Both the position numbers and the translations under genes were made by a program. Below are positions 51,204 to 59,001 of a DNA stretch of 64,000 nt, in pieces (positions within the stretch are counted from its first letter, which is position 1; each line of letters starts with the position of its first letter). This DNA comes from DASPHG01 sp963849605 (GTDB lineage Bacteria > Actinomycetota > Thermoleophilia > Solirubrobacterales > Thermoleophilaceae): contig CAWKHX010000015.1 in the NCBI GenBank assembly GCA_963849605.1, positions 62,001-126,000 on the forward strand, in the 5' to 3' direction. The notes beneath the pieces are model-generated. The model was not told the origin of the DNA. It worked only from the letters and a program-made list of their open reading frames with translations, and ran no database searches.

Positions 51204-52097
51204 CGTGCCCTGCCTGCGGTGGCGAGGCCACGACCTGGCTCGCCGCCCCCGGGAGTGAGCCCGCGGACACGACGCTCTACGAGATCGCGCGTTGCTCGTC
51301 GTGCGGGTCCGGCGCCACGCTGGGTGCCGACCCGGCCGCCGACGCCTACTCGAGCGGCATCTACGCCGAACGCGCGCCGCGCCTGCCGCGCCTGGTCGGG
51401 CTGCTCCGGAGGATCGCCGTCCGGCTTCCGCTGCGCGCGCTCCGCCGCTCGGGGGTGGACCCGCCCGCGGCCGTGCTCGACGCCGGCGCAGGCAGCGGAC
51501 GGCTGGTCGCCGCGCTCGCGGCACGGGGATACGACGCCGAGGGCATCGACACCGCGCCGCGCGGCGAGAACGTCCGTCGCGCGGGCATCCTCGAGCACTC
51601 GGCCGAGGATCGCGACGCCGTGGTCATGTGGCACGCGCTCGAGCACATGGAGGACCCGCGCGCAGCGGTCGGCCGCGCCGCGGGCTGGCTCCGCCCTGGC
51701 GGCGTCCTGCTCGTCGCTGTCCCGAACCTGGCGTCGCTGCAGGCGCGCATCGCCGGACGGGAGTGGTTCCACCTCGACCTCCCGCGGCACCGCACGCACT
51801 TCACCCCGGCCGGCCTGCGCGCGTGCATGCGCGGCGCCGGGATCGAGCCCGGCCGGACCTGGCACCTCGTCCCCGAGCACAACTTCCACGGCATGTGGTT
51901 CGCGCTGTTGACCCGGCTCGGCATGACGCCGGGGTTCCCCTTCCACGCGCTCAAGCGCAACGCGCCGCTGCGGCCGCGCGACCTCGCGCTCGTCGCGACT
52001 CGCCGGCCCGCTCCTCCTGCCGGTCGCGGTCGTGCTCGAGCTGGCCGCCTGCGCCGCCCGCCGCGGCGGCACGATCGTGATGGCGGGCAGGGCGTGA
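51200..52097 (+). pseudogene. Zinc-ribbon SAM methyltransferase, single-base frameshift
   Basis: The frame from ATG 51200 gives a CPACGG...CSSCGS ribbon, VLDAGAGSGRLVAALA (motif I), VVMWHALEHMEDP and WLRPGGVLLVAVPNL, the usual methyltransferase layout. At about 51998 the frame becomes Arg/Pro-rich and runs on into the next GT4. In the neighbouring frame the expected tail appears: LAGPLLLPVAVVLELAACA, then a stop TGA at 52095-52097 that overlaps the next GTG (GTGA). Removing the A at 51998 restores a 298-residue protein with a hydrophobic tail like the one at 42831-43592. Either the gene is broken or the base is an error; the apparent 700-residue fusion is an artefact of it. Confidence 0.75.
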
Positions 52098-53278
52098 CCG
52101 CCCCGTCGGTGCACTTCGTCATCGGTGCGTATCCGCCCAGCATCGGCGGAGCGCAGATCCACACCCAGGCGCTCGCCCACGAGCTCGCCGGCCGCGGCGC
52201 CGGCGTGCGGGTGTCGTGCCACTGGCGCGAGACGCGCACCGACTGGGTCCTTGGCACCACCGCGCGGCTCCCCGCGGGGCGGCGGCGCGAGATGGACGGC
52301 ACGGTTGCCGTGGACCGGGTCGGGCTGCGCGGCGGGCGCCGCGTCGCGGATGCCCTGCTCGCCCCGCTCTACTACCCCATGCGCGGGTCGATGGCGAGCC
52401 GGTTCGCGTCGCGGCTCGATTTCGACGACGGCAGCGAGAACGTCTGCCACATCGTTCGAATGGGGCGCGAGCACCTCGCGCTGCGCGCGCTGCACGGGGC
52501 GCGCGCCGCCGGCCGTCCCGTCGTCGTCACGCCGAACCACCACGAGCGCTGGTCGAGCCGGCCCGATCCCGTGTGGCGGCGGATCTACCGCGACGCCGAC
52601 CTCCTCGTCGCGATGACCGCAGCCGAGGTGGAGCTGCTGGCGGACCTGGGCGCCGACCGGGACCGGATCGTCGTGACCGGCGTCGGCCCGGTGCTGGCTG
52701 ACGGCGTCGATGCGGGCGCCGCGCGAACCGGGCTTCCCGACGGCGAGCTCGTCACGTTCCTCGGCCAGCAGTACCCCTACAAGGGCGTCGACATCGCGAT
52801 CGCCGCCTTCGAGCGGATCGCCCCCGCGCGGGCGGACGCGGCACTGGTGATCGCCGGTCCCCCGACTCGGCGCACCGAGCGGCTCGTCGCACGGTCGGCG
52901 ATGCGCGATCGCATCCACGTCGTCGGGCAGCTCGACCTCGAGCGGAAGACCGCGCTGCTCGCCGCGAGCCGCGCACTCGTCCTGCCGTCCGCGCAGGAGG
53001 CGTTCGGCGGCGTGGTCGTGGAGGCGGTCGCGATGGGATGCCCATACGTCGTCTCCGACGTGCCGCAGCTGCGCGAGGTGCACGAGACGGTCGGCTTCGG
53101 CGCGGTCGCGGAGCGCGACCCGGACGCGTTCGCGGACGCGCTCGAAGCGCTGCTCGACGCGCCTCCCGCCGACCGCGACGCGGCACGAGAGCGCGTCGTC
53201 GCGCGCTACTCGTGGTCCGCGCTCGCCGACCGGTATCTCGAGGCATACGCGCGATTGGCGCCCGCGACCCAGGGTTAA
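52094..53278 (+). CDS. Glycosyltransferase family 4
   Basis: This 394-residue GT-B enzyme begins PSVHFVIGAYPPSIGGAQIH, with an acceptor-side gly-rich loop. ENVCHIVRMGREHLALRAL and VVVTPNHHERW follow; the donor half has LVTFLGQQYPYKGVDIAIAA and the catalytic AQEAFGGVVVEAVAMGCPYV. The GTG start overlaps the true stop of the upstream methyltransferase (GTGA), as is usual in this operon. The frame is open further upstream only because of the frameshift at about 51998. Confidence 0.88.
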   Translation: MTAPSVHFVIGAYPPSIGGAQIHTQALAHELAGRGAGVRVSCHWRETRTDWVLGTTARLPAGRRREMDGTVAVDRVGLRGGRRVADALLAPLYYPMRGSMASRFASRLDFDDGSENVCHIVRMGREHLALRALHGARAAGRPVVVTPNHHERWSSRPDPVWRRIYRDADLLVAMTAAEVELLADLGADRDRIVVTGVGPVLADGVDAGAARTGLPDGELVTFLGQQYPYKGVDIAIAAFERIAPARADAALVIAGPPTRRTERLVARSAMRDRIHVVGQLDLERKTALLAASRALVLPSAQEAFGGVVVEAVAMGCPYVVSDVPQLREVHETVGFGAVAERDPDAFADALEALLDAPPADRDAARERVVARYSWSALADRYLEAYARLAPATQG

Positions 53279-53287
53279 CCTGCGCCC

Positions 53288-54124
53288 GTGCCGGCCGCCG
53301 CCTCGATCGTCGTCCCCACGCGCGACCGCGCGGGCTACCTGCGCGTGTGCCTCGACTCGCTCGCGGCGCAGCAGGTGGACGCGCCGTTCGAGGTGATCGT
53401 CGCGGACGACGGCTCGACCGACGCGACGGCCGCTGTCGCCGAGCGGGCGGGCGCGAAGCTGGTCCGCACGCCCGCGCGCGGCCCGAACGCGGCGCGCAAC
53501 GCCGGGCTGCGCGCGGCCGAGGGCGACCTCGTCGTGTTCGTCGACGACGACGTCGACGCGCCGGCCGGCTGGCTCGCCGCGTACCTCGAGGGCGCGGAGC
53601 GCCACCCCGGCGCCGATGCGTTCGGCGGCCCGATCCGCGCGCGCTTTGAGGGCCGGGCGCCTCGCTCGTGCGGGCGCGAGCCGGCGCCGATCACCACGCT
53701 CGACCTCGGCCCTGAGGATCGCGACGCCGACTTCGTCTGGGGGGCGAACATGGCGATCCGCCGCGGCGCGTTCGACCGGCTCGGGCCCTTCGACGAGGAG
53801 CTGCCCCAGTTCGGCGAGGAGGAGGAGTGGCTTACGCGGCTGCGCGAGGCGGGCGGTCGCGTGGTCTATCTGGCGCACGCGCAGCTCGACCATCGCCGCG
53901 AGGCCGGCGACGCCCGGCTCGGCGTGCTCATGCGCGGCGCGTACCTGCGCGGCCGGCGCCTGCGCCTCCACGACGTGCGCCGGGGCTCGGCGCCGTCGCT
54001 CGCGCACGAGGTGCGCGTCCTCGCCGGCTGCGGCTGGCACACCGCCCGCCATGCGTGCCCGCAGGGGCTCGTGATGGGCGCGCACTCGCTCGGCAGGGTG
54101 CTCGCGACGGTGCGCCCGCGGTGA
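53288..54124 (+). CDS. Glycosyltransferase family 2
   Basis: This 278-residue GT-A enzyme has ASIVVPTRDRAGYLRVCL, VIVADDGSTDATAAV, GPNAARNAGLRAAEGDLVV and FVDDDVDAPAGW as the DDD site; FVWGANMAIRRGAFDRLG and FGEEEEWLTRLREAGG supply the acceptor/base region. It is compact with no membrane helix. GTG starts it 9 bp after the GT4, and its stop overlaps the following GT4 start. It adds one sugar of the glycan made by this operon; donor unknown. Confidence 0.87.
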   Translation: MPAAASIVVPTRDRAGYLRVCLDSLAAQQVDAPFEVIVADDGSTDATAAVAERAGAKLVRTPARGPNAARNAGLRAAEGDLVVFVDDDVDAPAGWLAAYLEGAERHPGADAFGGPIRARFEGRAPRSCGREPAPITTLDLGPEDRDADFVWGANMAIRRGAFDRLGPFDEELPQFGEEEEWLTRLREAGGRVVYLAHAQLDHRREAGDARLGVLMRGAYLRGRRLRLHDVRRGSAPSLAHEVRVLAGCGWHTARHACPQGLVMGAHSLGRVLATVRPR

Positions 54125-55197
54125 CCGACCCCCGCCCCGCATGCTTCGTCACAAACGTGGTCTCGCACTACCGCGAGGAGCCGTTCGCGCTCCTGTGCGA
54201 GGCGGAGGACGTCGAGGTGGCCGCCTGGGGACACGAAGGGCCCGCGCCGCCGGGCGTCCGGCTCCGCGTGCCCTCGCAGCGCGGCGCGGCGCGGCTCGCC
54301 GCGTCCGGGCGCTACCGCGCCGTGATCTGCGGAATGAGCGGGCGGATCGCGCTGCCCGCGAGCTACCTCGCAGCACGGCGCGCGCGCGTGCCGTTCGTGC
54401 TCTGGGCGACGATCTGGGCCCACCCGCGCACGGTTGCGCATGCGCTGTCGTGGCTGCCGACGCGCCACCTGTACCGGCACGCCGACGCCGTCGCCACGTA
54501 CGGGCCGCACGTGAGCGCATACGTCGCCGCCCGCCGCGGCCGCGACGACGACGTGTTCGTCGCCACCCAGGCGGTCTCGCGGCGCTTCGCGGCGGCGGTC
54601 CCGGAGGCGGACCGCGAGGCGGCGCGCCGGCGTGCGGGCGCGGCCGGCGAGCACCCGCTCTTCCTCTTCGTCGGCCGGCTCGAACGTGAGAAGGGGCTCG
54701 ACATCCTGCTCGAGGCGTGGCGACGTGCCGGCGTCGGCGACCGCGCCGCGCTCGCGGTGGCGGGTGACGGGCCGCTCCGCGGCCGCGTCGCCGGCGCGGG
54801 CGTTACCGCGCTAGGCCAGGTCGAGCAGCGCGACCTGCCCGCGCTCTATGCGGCCGCGGACGCGCTCGTGCTGCCGTCGGTCGCGACGGCGACGTTCCGC
54901 GAGCCGTGGGGGCTCGTCGCCAACGAGGCGATGCACCAGCGCACCCCGGTCGTGGCGAGCGACGCGGTCGGCGCCGTGGCCGGCGGCCTCGTGCGCGACG
55001 GGCGCAACGGGCTCGTGTTCCCGGCGGGAGACGCCGACGCGCTGGCGCTCCGGCTGCAGACGATCGCGCGCAACCCCGAGCTGCGGCAGGCGCTCGGTGC
55101 CGCGGCGGCGGACGACGTCGCGCCGTACACGCCCGATGCGTGGGTGCGCGGAATGCAGCAGGCCCTCGCGGCCGTCGGCGCGAGCCGCGCGGCCTGA
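54121..55197 (+). CDS. Glycosyltransferase family 4
   Basis: This 358-residue GT-B enzyme has PACFVTNVVSHYREEPFALL, a compact N-terminal half with AVICGMSGRIALPASYL, and FLFVGRLEREKGLDILLEAW in the donor half. FREPWGLVANEAMHQRTPVV is the E-x7-E site. GTG overlaps the GT2 stop. It is the last gene of the long plus-strand operon; the next gene on the other strand ends one base after it, so no terminator fits between them. Confidence 0.87.
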   Translation: MTDPRPACFVTNVVSHYREEPFALLCEAEDVEVAAWGHEGPAPPGVRLRVPSQRGAARLAASGRYRAVICGMSGRIALPASYLAARRARVPFVLWATIWAHPRTVAHALSWLPTRHLYRHADAVATYGPHVSAYVAARRGRDDDVFVATQAVSRRFAAAVPEADREAARRRAGAAGEHPLFLFVGRLEREKGLDILLEAWRRAGVGDRAALAVAGDGPLRGRVAGAGVTALGQVEQRDLPALYAAADALVLPSVATATFREPWGLVANEAMHQRTPVVASDAVGAVAGGLVRDGRNGLVFPAGDADALALRLQTIARNPELRQALGAAAADDVAPYTPDAWVRGMQQALAAVGASRAA

Positions 55198-56211
55198 TCA
55201 GGCGAGCCCGAGCGCGGGCACCACGCGCTCGGTGACGACCGCCTGCACCGCCGGCGGGCGGTAGGGCGCGAGCTCGTTGGCCGCGGCGCCGCGGTAGCGC
55301 TCCAGCTGGGAGTCCGAGAGCGCCAGCCCGGCGACGAGCGCGTCCGCGAGGTCGTTCGCCACGAGCCGCGGCTCGAGCCGCCGCGCGAGCGGCAGCGCCT
55401 GGTACGGGCCCGCGGACGGCACAGTCGCGAGCGCGGCGCCCGCCGAGAGCGCCTCGAGCTGCGACAGCCCGTAGTCCTCCCACCGCGACGCGTTGACGAA
55501 GAGCCGCGCGCGCTGCACCGTGTCGAGCCAGCGATCGCGCTCCACCCGGCCCATCCACTCGATGTTCGCCGGCTCGGCGACGCCGCGGCGCGCGAGCCAT
55601 TGCCGCGCGCGGTCGGGCTCGATGCCGCCGACGAGGAGCCGTGCGCCGCCGCCCGCGCGCGCCCAGGCCTGGCAGAGCACGTCGAGGCCCCGCTTCTTCG
55701 GATCGCCCGCGTAGGCGAGCGCGTCGATGTCGCGCGTGCCCGCATGCGGCAATTGCTCGACCGGGACGGGCAGCACGACCGTGGGCGCGTCGCCGGGCGC
55801 AGCCTCCGCCGCGCCCTCGCTCCACGGGAGCAGGCAGCGAGCCCCGTTCAGCGCGCGCCGCTCGGCGCGGCGCTGCCATGCGCCGGAGACGCCCGGCCGG
55901 TTCATCGCCGCCGGCGAGTCGAAGCGGACGGCGTAGGGGCCGCGGTCGCGCTGCATGAGCGCACTGGTCACCGTGGAGAAGACGGCCAGGCGGGCGCGCG
56001 GTCGCGGTGTCCGCCTCGCGGCGAGCGACTCCACAAGATCCGTGATCGCGGGATGGCGCCTCAGCCCGCCGGCCGCGCCGATCCGGACCCGCACGAGCTC
56101 GCAGGACACGCCCGCGTCCCGCAGCTGCTCTGCAAACGCCTCGTCGGCCCGCCGCAGGCCGGGCGTAGTGCCGAGCGAGACGAGCGCGACATCAGTGAAG
56201 TCGGGCACCAC
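55198..56211 (-). CDS. Glycosyltransferase family 4-like
   Basis: This 337-residue protein has an atypical N-terminal half (DVALVSLGTTPGLRRADEAF) and a clear donor half: IDALAYAGDPKKRGLDVLCQ, RLLVGGIEPDRARQWL, and SRWEDYGLSQLEALSAGAAL, where the E-x7-E region is EDYGLSQLEAL. Shorter than most GT4 proteins and more variable. It is a single minus-strand gene between two plus-strand blocks, starting at GTG 22 bp from the next divergent start. Family assignment is good; role unknown. Confidence 0.8.
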   Translation of the reverse strand: MVPDFTDVALVSLGTTPGLRRADEAFAEQLRDAGVSCELVRVRIGAAGGLRRHPAITDLVESLAARRTPRPRARLAVFSTVTSALMQRDRGPYAVRFDSPAAMNRPGVSGAWQRRAERRALNGARCLLPWSEGAAEAAPGDAPTVVLPVPVEQLPHAGTRDIDALAYAGDPKKRGLDVLCQAWARAGGGARLLVGGIEPDRARQWLARRGVAEPANIEWMGRVERDRWLDTVQRARLFVNASRWEDYGLSQLEALSAGAALATVPSAGPYQALPLARRLEPRLVANDLADALVAGLALSDSQLERYRGAAANELAPYRPPAVQAVVTERVVPALGLA

Positions 56212-56233
56212 GCGGAAGTTAACCTCCCGCCAG

Positions 56234-57082
56234 GTGTCAGCCGACGACTTCCTCTCCGGCGAGTCCGGTCACGTCGCCGGCATTCGGGCCGTCACGACGA
56301 CCACGCTCGCGGACCGCCTCCTCGACCTGCGCCTCGCGCTGGGCTCCGCCGGGCGTGCCGCGCGCAGCGCCTCGGGGCCGCCGCGGCACGTGCTGGTCGC
56401 GGGCATCTACGGCGCCGACGCCGCGCGCATCGCGCGCGTGTCCGAGGAGCTTCGGCGCAGCAGCCACGAGGTCGAGCTCGTGCTCGGTGCGCGCGGGGCG
56501 GTGGCGCCCGCGCTGGCGGGCGTGACGGTCGCCGACCATCTCACCGGCGGCAAGTTCGAGAACCTCAACGCGGTGCTCGCGGGCCGCGAGCTCGGCCGCT
56601 ACGACTGGCTGATCGCGGTGGACGACGACGTGCTGCTTCCGCGCCGGTTCCTCGACCGCTTCATCGCGATCTGCGAGGCGCTGGAGCTCGCGATCGCGCA
56701 GCCGGCGCAGACGCGGCGCAGCCACGCGGGCTGGCGCGTGACGCGGCGCCGCGGCGGGCTCGTCGCGCGCGAGACGCACTTCGTCGAGACAGGGCCGGTC
56801 ACCGCCTTCCGCGCGGACGTCGCCGCCGAGCTGGTGCCGTTCCCCGGGCTGCGCTACGGGTGGGGGCTCGACGTCCACTGGGCCGCCCTGGCCAAGCAGA
56901 GGGGCTGGCGCCAGGGGGTGGTCGACGCCCTGCCGGTTCGCCATGACTCCGTGCCGGTCGCATCCGGGTACTCGCACGAGGGAGCGGTAGCCGAAGCGCG
57001 CGAGTTCCTGCGCGACCGCCCCTACGTGCCCGCGGCGGAGGCGCAACGAACCGTGGCGGCGCACGCCCATCTGCCGCGATGA
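56234..57082 (+). CDS. Putative GT-A glycosyltransferase (GT2-like)
   Basis: This 282-residue protein has HVLVAGIYGADAARIARVSEEL, a variable loop, then KFENLNAVLAGRELGRYDWLI and AVDDDVLLPRRFLDRF, a DDD metal site of a GT-A fold. A later GPVTAFRADVAAELVPFPGL and GWGLDVHWAALAKQRGWRQG match the acceptor region of unusual GT2 enzymes. No N-terminal PxYN motif is seen, so it is a divergent member. GTG at 56234 was chosen; the frame is open further upstream across the divergent gene. Its stop overlaps the following GT4 by 4 bp. Confidence 0.75.
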   Translation: MSADDFLSGESGHVAGIRAVTTTTLADRLLDLRLALGSAGRAARSASGPPRHVLVAGIYGADAARIARVSEELRRSSHEVELVLGARGAVAPALAGVTVADHLTGGKFENLNAVLAGRELGRYDWLIAVDDDVLLPRRFLDRFIAICEALELAIAQPAQTRRSHAGWRVTRRRGGLVARETHFVETGPVTAFRADVAAELVPFPGLRYGWGLDVHWAALAKQRGWRQGVVDALPVRHDSVPVASGYSHEGAVAEAREFLRDRPYVPAAEAQRTVAAHAHLPR

Positions 57083-58275
57083 ACGTCTGCGTGGTCGCGG
57101 AGTACTACCCGCGCCGCCGCGACCCGGCGAGCGGCGTCTGGGCGCACGAGCAGGCCCGGGCTGCGCGCGACGCCGGCGCCGACGTCCGCGTGCTGGCGCT
57201 CGAGCGGCCGGTGCCGCCGATGCGCACGCTGCGGAGCCCGGCGACGCTCGCGGGGTCGCTCCGCGGCATCGCGACCCAGCCGCGGCGTGAGGAGCGCGAC
57301 GGGATCCCCGTCGAGTACGTCCGCTACGTCGCGCCGCCGCGCGGGCGCTCCTACGACGCGTGGGGCGATTGGGCGCGGCGCCCGCTCGAGCGCGCGCTGG
57401 GGCGGCTCGAACGTGACTGGCCGATCGACGTCGTGCACGCGCATTACGCGGTCCCCGGGGGCGCCGCGGCGCGAGCCTGGGTCCGCGCGCACGACAAGCC
57501 GCTCGTGGTCTCGGTCCACGGGAGCGACGTATACGCGCAGCTGCTCGCCACCGAGAAGGGCCGCACGGAGGTCGCGCGCGTCCTGGGCGCAGCCGACGTC
57601 GTGCTGTGCAACAGCCGCGAGACCTCCCGCCGCGCGGCCGAGCTGGGCGGAGCGCCGGAGCACATGCGCGTCGTCCACCTGGGGGCGCGCACGCCGTCGG
57701 AGCTCCCCGACAAGCACGCGCGCCCGACCGTCGCGACGCTCGCAGCCGACCTCGTCCCGCGCAAGCGGCACGAGGACGTCCTGCGCGCGCTCCACGACGA
57801 GCGCCTGAGCGAGGTCGAATGGGTCGTGTTCGGCGCCGGCTCAGAGCGTCCGCGGCTCGAGCGGCTCGCGCGCGAGCTCGGCATCGAGGGCCGCGTCCGG
57901 TGGATGGGCCGGCTCGACCACGAGACCACCCTGGGCGAGCTCGCGCGCTGCCACGTGATGGCGCTGCCGAGCGTCGACGAGGCGTTCGGCGTCGCGTACG
58001 TGGAGGCGCTCGCGTGCGGCGTGCCCGTCGTGGCCGTGCGCGGTGAGGGTGGTCCGGAGGAGATCGCCGAGCACGTCGAGGGCGTCTCGCTCGTGCCCGC
58101 GCGGGACCCGGGCGCGCTCGCCGACACGCTCAGCCGCCTGCTGTCCGACTCCGCCGAGCTCGAGCGCCTCGCGACCGCCGCACGGACTGGCGCAGCGGCA
58201 CAGTTCAGCTGGTCCCGGACGGGCGCCGAGACCGTCCGCGCGTATCAAGATGCCCTGCAAATAAGCAAGAAATAG
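57079..58275 (+). CDS. Glycosyltransferase family 4
   Basis: This 398-residue GT-B enzyme opens NVCVVAEYYPRRRDPASGVW. VVHAHYAVPGGAAARAW and LVVSVHGSDVYAQLL are typical acceptor-side motifs; TVATLAADLVPRKRHEDVLR opens the donor half and VDEAFGVAYVEALACGVPVV is the catalytic E-x7-E. ATG overlaps the upstream stop. It ends 121 bp before the next gene, so it may close a transcript there. Donor unknown. Confidence 0.88.
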   Translation: MNVCVVAEYYPRRRDPASGVWAHEQARAARDAGADVRVLALERPVPPMRTLRSPATLAGSLRGIATQPRREERDGIPVEYVRYVAPPRGRSYDAWGDWARRPLERALGRLERDWPIDVVHAHYAVPGGAAARAWVRAHDKPLVVSVHGSDVYAQLLATEKGRTEVARVLGAADVVLCNSRETSRRAAELGGAPEHMRVVHLGARTPSELPDKHARPTVATLAADLVPRKRHEDVLRALHDERLSEVEWVVFGAGSERPRLERLARELGIEGRVRWMGRLDHETTLGELARCHVMALPSVDEAFGVAYVEALACGVPVVAVRGEGGPEEIAEHVEGVSLVPARDPGALADTLSRLLSDSAELERLATAARTGAAAQFSWSRTGAETVRAYQDALQISKK

Positions 58276-58396
58276 CCACCGAGCCGCTCCCCGCGGCGGC
58301 GCTTGCTAAGTTGCCGCGCTGCGGCGTACCCCGTGTTTTCGCGCGTCGCACATCGGGAAGCGCTACCCCTTCCCCCCGGAACTGTTCTTCCTTTCG
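58276..58396. promoter_or_regulatory. Intergenic region before the surface protein/ligase pair
   Basis: This 121-bp gap is lower in GC towards its 3' side (GTTTTCGCGCG, AACTGTTCTTCCTTTCG) and probably carries the promoter of the small surface protein. A GCCGC-TCCCC-GCGGC hairpin near its start could slow transcription of the GT4, but no T-run follows. I see no convincing ribosome binding site for the ATG at 58397. Confidence 0.4.
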
Positions 58397-58987
58397 ATGA
58401 TGCGTTTTTCAATGCTCACAAAACTGATCACCCTGGCGCTGACGCTGCTCGTCGCGCTCGCACTGCCCGTGCTGGCACAAGCGAGCGGCGACGACGTGAT
58501 CCGCGACTGCGCCGAGGACGGCGACCTCGACCAGAACTACTCCGACGAGGAGCTCGAGGACGCGGAGCGGAACATGCCGAGCGACATCGACCAGTACTCG
58601 GACTGCCGTGACGTGATCCAGCAGGCGCAGGCCGGCGGCCGCGGCAGCACGGACGGCGGAGGCGCGTCCGCCGGCGGGGGCGGCTCCGATGACGACTACC
58701 GCGGCAGCGCGACGGGCGACGACGTCGCCGGCGCCAAGGGCGGAACGCCGGACGACGCCAACGAGCTCGGCATCCGCAAGCAACAGGCGGAAGAGGGCAT
58801 CGCGCCGGACACGAGCGCCACCACGGCGGCCGGCGCCGACGTCGGTGACGACGACGGCGGGCTTCCCACCGCGGCACTCGTGGCCATCGCCCTCCTCGGA
58901 CTTGCGGCTGTGGGTGGAGGCGTGTACCTCCTGCGCGACTACCTTCCGCCCGGTCTGACCTCCCGGCTCCCGGGCGCGAGCAGATAG
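58397..58987 (+). CDS. Small exported protein with C-terminal membrane anchor
   Basis: This 196-residue protein has a signal peptide (LITLALTLLVALALPVLAQA, cleavage near QAS-GDD), a short conserved-looking acidic head with two cysteines (VIRDCAEDGDLDQNYSDEEL, then YSDCRDV), a Gly/Asp/Ser/Thr-rich stretch (75-150), and a C-terminal helix (ALVAIALLGLAAVGGGVYLL) followed by a basic end. Before the helix is DGGLPTAALV, reminiscent of but not a full LPXTG sorting signal. It may be membrane-held or a diverged sortase substrate. It is followed after 14 bp by an O-antigen-ligase-like gene, the same pairing as at 15261-17691. Downstream ATGs at 58400 and 58412 are alternative starts. Confidence 0.78.
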   Translation: MMRFSMLTKLITLALTLLVALALPVLAQASGDDVIRDCAEDGDLDQNYSDEELEDAERNMPSDIDQYSDCRDVIQQAQAGGRGSTDGGGASAGGGGSDDDYRGSATGDDVAGAKGGTPDDANELGIRKQQAEEGIAPDTSATTAAGADVGDDDGGLPTAALVAIALLGLAAVGGGVYLLRDYLPPGLTSRLPGASR

Positions 58988-59001
58988 CCGGCCGCGCGGG
59001 A

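Noticed and set aside
50957..54142. A 1061-codon open frame on the minus strand
   Set aside because: It lies opposite Rmd, methyltransferase, GT4 and GT2 genes with clear motifs; its composition is Arg/Ala/His-rich and unlike any family.
58284..58300. GCCGC-TCCCC-GCGGC hairpin as an intrinsic terminator
   Set aside because: The stem is only 5 bp and no T-run follows, so it does not meet the usual criteria; it is mentioned within the intergenic region only.
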